From Pyxidicoccus caerfyrddinensis (GTDB taxonomy: Bacteria > Myxococcota > Myxococcia > Myxococcales > Myxococcaceae): a stretch of 64,000 nt of DNA. This document shows, piece by piece, positions 60,614-64,000 of the stretch. The notes below the pieces were generated by a model. That model did no database searches. It was not told where the DNA came from and saw only the letters and a list, made by a program, of their open reading frames with translations. Position numbers and translations under genes: made by a program. Where the stretch lies: positions 348,557 through 412,556 of the forward strand of contig NZ_JAAIYA010000009.1 of the NCBI RefSeq assembly GCF_010894405.1, written 5' to 3'. How positions within the stretch are numbered: position 1 is the stretch's first letter; the number at the start of each line of letters is the position of its first letter.

Positions 60614-61438
60614 ATGAGACTGGCTTTTGTGTTGTCGGTGGCCCTCGCGCTGGCGCCACCGGTGGCGCTCGCGCAGCGCGGCGGCGCCCGGAATCCGGCG
60701 GTCCTCATCCGCGAGGGTGAGCGGCTGTACCAGGCTGGGAAGTATCGCGAGGCGGCCGAGTCGCTGAAGAAGGCGCACGAGCTGTCGCCCAACCCGAAGC
60801 TCATCTACAACATCGCCGTCGCCCTGGAGAACGCGGGCGAGCTGCGCGAGGCGCTCTCCTGGTACCAGCAGTACGTCGGCAACACGGAGGGCACGGACCC
60901 CACGCTGCTCAAGCGCAGCGCGCGCGGCATCGACCGGCTCCAGGTCCTCATCAAGAAGGAGGAGCAGGCGCAGGCCAGCGCGGACACCGAGCGCGAGAAG
61001 CTCCAGGCGGAAGCCGACGCGGCACGCCGCCGGGCGGAGCAGGAGCAGCTGGCGGCCCGGCGCGCGGAGGAGGAGAACCTGCGCCGGCAGCAGGCCGAGC
61101 ACGAGCGCGCGATGAAGTCCTACAAGCGCCAGCGCATCGCCGCCTTCGCCGTGGGCGGTGTGGCGGTGGCCGGCGTGGGCGCGGGCGTGCTCTTCGGCAT
61201 GCAGGCGCGCGACGCGCGCACGCAGTTCGACGAAGCCCGGAACCTGGAGGACAAGCAGGCCCGCGCGGACGACACGAAGAGCAAGGCGCTGCTCGCGGAC
61301 ATCGGCTTCGGCGTGGGGCTGGCCGGGGCGATTACAGCCATCATCCTCTACCCGAAGGATGGGCCGCCCGTGGAGGGCGAGGTGCGGGTGACGCTGGCGC
61401 CGCGGGGCGCCGGAGCCGGAATGGAGGTCAGCTTCTGA
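60614..61438 (+). CDS. Exported TPR/coiled-coil protein with membrane helices
   Basis: A 274-residue protein: signal peptide (MRLAFVLSVALALAPPVALAQ), TPR pair (about 30-100; AVLIREGERLYQAGKYREAAESL, KLIYNIAVALENAGELREAL), a highly charged coiled coil (about 115-180; KEEQAQASADTEREKLQ), a Gly/Ala-rich hydrophobic segment (about 185-200) and another (about 237-250). Common myxobacterial layout; function unknown. ATG 60614. Its stop shares a base with the ATG of the next gene (TGATG), so they are coupled. Confidence 0.8.
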   Translation: MRLAFVLSVALALAPPVALAQRGGARNPAVLIREGERLYQAGKYREAAESLKKAHELSPNPKLIYNIAVALENAGELREALSWYQQYVGNTEGTDPTLLKRSARGIDRLQVLIKKEEQAQASADTEREKLQAEADAARRRAEQEQLAARRAEEENLRRQQAEHERAMKSYKRQRIAAFAVGGVAVAGVGAGVLFGMQARDARTQFDEARNLEDKQARADDTKSKALLADIGFGVGLAGAITAIILYPKDGPPVEGEVRVTLAPRGAGAGMEVSF

Positions 61439-62862
61439 TGCGCGCGCTGGGACTGATGACGTGCTGCACCCTGTTGCTGGCCGGCTGCAGCTTCACCACC
61501 GCCGGTGGCCTCACCGAGTGCGAGTCGAGCGCGGACTGCGACTCCGCGCAGGTGTGCAACGAGGGCTTCTGCCTGCCGCAGCCGGTGGGCTGTGGCGATG
61601 TGTTCGGCCCCGTCTCCAAGCCGAACACGATTCCGCTGGGCGCGGCGCTGCCCCTGACGACGTCCGAGGGCAGGGACGAGTCCGAGGAGCAGGCACTCAA
61701 CTCCATCAAGCTGGTGATTGAAGAGGTCAACCAGCGCGAGGGCATCAACGGCCGCAACTTCATCCTCTACATCTGCGACACCGGCTCGGATGCGGCGCGC
61801 GCCCGCGAGCAGGCCCAGTGGCTGGTGAACGAGAAGGCGGTGCCGGTGGTCTTCACCTCCGGCAGCGCGCAGACGATTGCCGCCTCCAGCGTCACCATCG
61901 CCGCCGGCGCGCTGATGATGACGCACACGTCGACGAGCCCGGACATCGCCACGCTGCCCGACAAGACTCAAGGAGCGGCGGGGCTGGTGTGGCGGACGGC
62001 GCCCTCGGACACGCTGCAGGGCCGCATCATCGGCGACCTGCTCCAGGGAACCGTCACCGTGGCGGACAACGCGACGGCCTTCGCGAACACGAACAAGGTC
62101 GTGCTGTCCTACGTGGACGACCCGTACGGCCAGGGCCTGTCCGGGGTGGTGCTCCGCCGGTTGACGCAGCCGCAGGTCACCTCCGCGAAGTACAACCGCA
62201 ACGCGGACGTGACTCCGGTCGTGACGGCCATCAGCACCCAGCTGCCCGACGTCACGGTGATGGTGGGCTTCTCCGAGGACAACGCGAAGGTCATCAACCA
62301 GCTCGCCACCCAGGGCACCAAGGGGCGGAAGTGGTTCTTCACGGACGCCGGCAAGGACCCGGGCCTGTTCACCAACCTGGGTGCCAACAAGGACCAGGTG
62401 AATGGCTCCTACGGCACCGCCCCGGCGCAGGCCCGCGTCGATGCGGACGAGTACCGGCAGTTCCGCAACCGCTTCCAGGCCGCGTACAGCAAGGACCCGG
62501 GCCAGTTCTCCTTCACCGCGCACGCCTATGACGCCATGTACCTCGTCGCGCTGGGCACCGCCTACGCGGCGGGCCCGGACGCAACCAAGCCGCAGCCCAT
62601 CACCGGCGCCCGCATCGCCGAGGGGCTGACGCACGTGACGCCGGGCGCGGGAGTCTCCGCCCCGGTCTACGCCCTGGGCTTCACCGACTTCATCAGCGCC
62701 CGGGATGCCATGCGCACCGGCACCATCATCAACGTGAAGGGCGCTAGCGGCGACCTGGACTTCAACAACGACACGGGCGAGGCCCCGTCCGAGTACGAGC
62801 TGTGGAAGGTGGAGAACGGCGCCTTCAAGACGGTGCAGCTCATCAAGCCGTCCGCGGACTGA
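61438..62862 (+). CDS. Branched-chain amino-acid ABC-type substrate-binding lipoprotein
   Basis: A 474-residue lipoprotein (signal ending LLLAGC). Residues ~27-52 form a small Cys-rich knot (CESSADCDSAQVCNEGFC), then a periplasmic-binding type I fold as in LivJ/Leu-Ile-Val receptors (NTIPLGAALPLTTSEG, ALNSIKLVIEEVNQREGI, FTSGSAQTIAASS, TVMVGFSEDNAKVINQLATQG). No permease or ATPase gene is next to it, so it may be a stand-alone receptor. Coupled to the upstream TPR gene. Its 3' end overlaps the convergent aminotransferase gene by 20 bases. Confidence 0.87.
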   Translation: MRALGLMTCCTLLLAGCSFTTAGGLTECESSADCDSAQVCNEGFCLPQPVGCGDVFGPVSKPNTIPLGAALPLTTSEGRDESEEQALNSIKLVIEEVNQREGINGRNFILYICDTGSDAARAREQAQWLVNEKAVPVVFTSGSAQTIAASSVTIAAGALMMTHTSTSPDIATLPDKTQGAAGLVWRTAPSDTLQGRIIGDLLQGTVTVADNATAFANTNKVVLSYVDDPYGQGLSGVVLRRLTQPQVTSAKYNRNADVTPVVTAISTQLPDVTVMVGFSEDNAKVINQLATQGTKGRKWFFTDAGKDPGLFTNLGANKDQVNGSYGTAPAQARVDADEYRQFRNRFQAAYSKDPGQFSFTAHAYDAMYLVALGTAYAAGPDATKPQPITGARIAEGLTHVTPGAGVSAPVYALGFTDFISARDAMRTGTIINVKGASGDLDFNNDTGEAPSEYELWKVENGAFKTVQLIKPSAD

Positions 62863-64000
62863 CGGGGCCCTCCCCCAGCACCCGCGCCAGTAGCTCCACG
62901 GCGGCGGCGAACACCTCGGGCGTCGGCAGCAGCGACAGCACGAGGAAGGCGCCGCCGCCGAAGTCGTAGAACCAGCCCGGCTGCACCAGCACGCCCGCGT
63001 CCAGCAGGGCGAGGCAGGTGGCCTCCTCGCCGGGCTCCGCCGGAATCCGCAGCACCGCGCTCCACCCGCCGTGCGCGGGCACCACGTCCCACGTGGCGCC
63101 CGCCGGGCGGGCCTTCAGCAGGCGCTGGCGGTTGCCCCTCACGCGCTCCAGCACCGCCGCCTGGAAGCGGGGCACGTGGGCCAGCAACGCAGGTAGCGCG
63201 AGCTGCACGGGCGTGCCTACCGGCAGGTACGTGTCCGCCACCCACTCCAGCCGGGCCAGTGCTTCGTCGCGCAAGGCGGGCGGGCCGCCCACGTGCATCC
63301 ACCCCAGCTTGAGGCCGGGCAGGCCGGCCACTTTCGACAGGCCGGACAGGGCGAAGGTGAGCGCGGGCAGCGTGCGCCCGGCCACGGTGGGCACGCGCGA
63401 GGGCTCGGTGTCCCAGGCGAAGTCGCTGAAGACTTCATCGGACACCAACGCCAGCCCGTGGCGCGCGCACGCGTCCGCCAGCGCCGCCAGCTCGCCCTCG
63501 TGCAGGTAGTGGCCGGTGGGGTTGCCAGGGTTGACGACGAGCACCGCGCGGGTGCGGGCGTCGCATGCGGCCTCCACCTCGTCCACGTCCAGGCCGAAGC
63601 CGTGCGCGCGGGGCAGGTGGTAGGGCCGCGTCTCCACGCCCTCCAGGCGCGCCAGGTGCTCGAAGAGGGGGTAGCTGGGCGCGGGAACGAGGACGTTGTC
63701 CCCAGGCTCGCACAGCAGCTTGAAGAGCCACCCGTAGGCCTCGCTGGTGCTGGCCGTCAGCACGAGGTGCTCGGGGGACACGGCCGCGCCGTGGGCCGTC
63801 AGGTGCGTGGCCAGGGCATGGCGCGCGGAAGGAAGGCCGAGGGCTTCCGGCGCGTAGCCACAGGCGCCGGGAGGGGCGAGCAGGGCCTCCGCGGGGGCGG
63901 GCAGCCCCACGCGCGTGGGGTTGGACTCGGTGACGTCCAGCAGGGGGAGCCCGCGGGCGCGGTGCCGGGCGAGCGCCTGCGCCAGCGGGTTCGGGGTGCG
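62843..64000 (-). CDS. Class I/II PLP-dependent aminotransferase (partial, 5' end missing)
   Basis: At least 386 residues; the frame stays open through the right edge, so the true start lies beyond the window (the sequence there still reads NPLAQALARHRARGLPLLDVTESNPTRVG, an aminotransferase N-terminus, here split by residues for reading: NPLAQALARH / RARGLPLLDV / TESNPTRVG). Fold-type I motifs: NPGNPTGHYL, SDEVFSDFAW, and the PLP lysine in LSGLSKVAGLPGLKLGW. Substrate could be an aromatic, alanine or aspartate-type amino acid. It ends inside the 3' end of the convergent binding-protein gene. Confidence 0.9.
   Translation of the reverse strand, partial: RTPNPLAQALARHRARGLPLLDVTESNPTRVGLPAPAEALLAPPGACGYAPEALGLPSARHALATHLTAHGAAVSPEHLVLTASTSEAYGWLFKLLCEPGDNVLVPAPSYPLFEHLARLEGVETRPYHLPRAHGFGLDVDEVEAACDARTRAVLVVNPGNPTGHYLHEGELAALADACARHGLALVSDEVFSDFAWDTEPSRVPTVAGRTLPALTFALSGLSKVAGLPGLKLGWMHVGGPPALRDEALARLEWVADTYLPVGTPVQLALPALLAHVPRFQAAVLERVRGNRQRLLKARPAGATWDVVPAHGGWSAVLRIPAEPGEEATCLALLDAGVLVQPGWFYDFGGGAFLVLSLLPTPEVFAAAVELLARVLGEGPVSPRTA

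Noticed and set aside
1..64000. tRNA, rRNA, riboswitch or CRISPR array
   Set aside because: I read for cloverleaf ends, conserved rRNA stretches, regular short repeats with spacers, and common riboswitch cores, and found none.

Overview
The window is a GC-rich chromosomal segment whose gene content points to a myxobacterium of the family Myxococcaceae (Myxococcus, Corallococcus or Pyxidicoccus type). The best marker is a csgA (C-signal) gene in convergent orientation to pdxH/fprA and divergent from hemG. Abundant lipoproteins, an AgmX/PglI-like protein, a Ser/Thr kinase and frequent GTG/TTG starts fit the same picture. Species cannot be fixed from the sequence alone. I found about 50 genes, tightly packed, and no rRNA, tRNA, CRISPR array or complete insertion sequence.

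Layout. 0.1-3.4 kb: a secreted HExxH lipoprotein, a fatty-acid desaturase and a hemerythrin-like protein. 3.5-12.7 kb: a respiratory island with a leftward operon for nitrous oxide reduction (tethered cytochrome c, NosZ, NosD, NosF, NosL, NosY, and an extra membrane protein), divergent from a quinol-type nitric oxide reductase. A 10-bp-arm palindrome resembling an NsrR operator lies between them. 12.9-20.4 kb: a metallopeptidase, LEA14-like lipoproteins, aat, a pilus-assembly-N-domain protein, a CNNM/CBS transporter-like protein and a Ser/Thr kinase. An in-frame duplication of a stop/start junction sits between the kinase and its downstream lipoprotein gene. 20.4-24.8 kb: glgA, fprA, csgA, hemG. 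24.9-27 kb: a 40-residue membrane microprotein followed by a LytS/LytTR two-component pair. 27-36.4 kb: lipoproteins, a glutamate-cysteine ligase homologue, rlmN, an aldo/keto reductase, a nucleotide cyclase and a metallophosphoesterase. 36.6-42.3 kb: a very large TPR-CHAT lipoprotein, a PEGA protein and gluQRS.

The most unusual part is 43.4-50.1 kb: five genes, of which the last four are joined by ATGA stop/start overlaps. They encode a ferritin-like protein, a protein resembling the N-terminal half of LodA/GoxA quinoprotein oxidases, a separate protein carrying the LodA C-terminal signature, a radical SAM/SPASM enzyme, and a LodB/QhpG-like flavoprotein with an added C-terminal domain. I read this as a split cysteine-tryptophylquinone (CTQ) oxidase with a hybrid maturation set. 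A promoter-like region with GACATCC half-sites lies just upstream.

50-64 kb: a patatin lipoprotein, a trypsin-fold protease, an AgmX-like protein, a GNAT acetyltransferase, miaE, an SLC13/RCK transporter, an Rpn-family nuclease gene bracketed by 104-bp imperfect direct repeats, GTP-type PEP carboxykinase (pckG), a TPR protein, a branched-chain-amino-acid-type binding lipoprotein, and a class I/II aminotransferase truncated by the right edge. The first 114 bases hold nothing I can identify.
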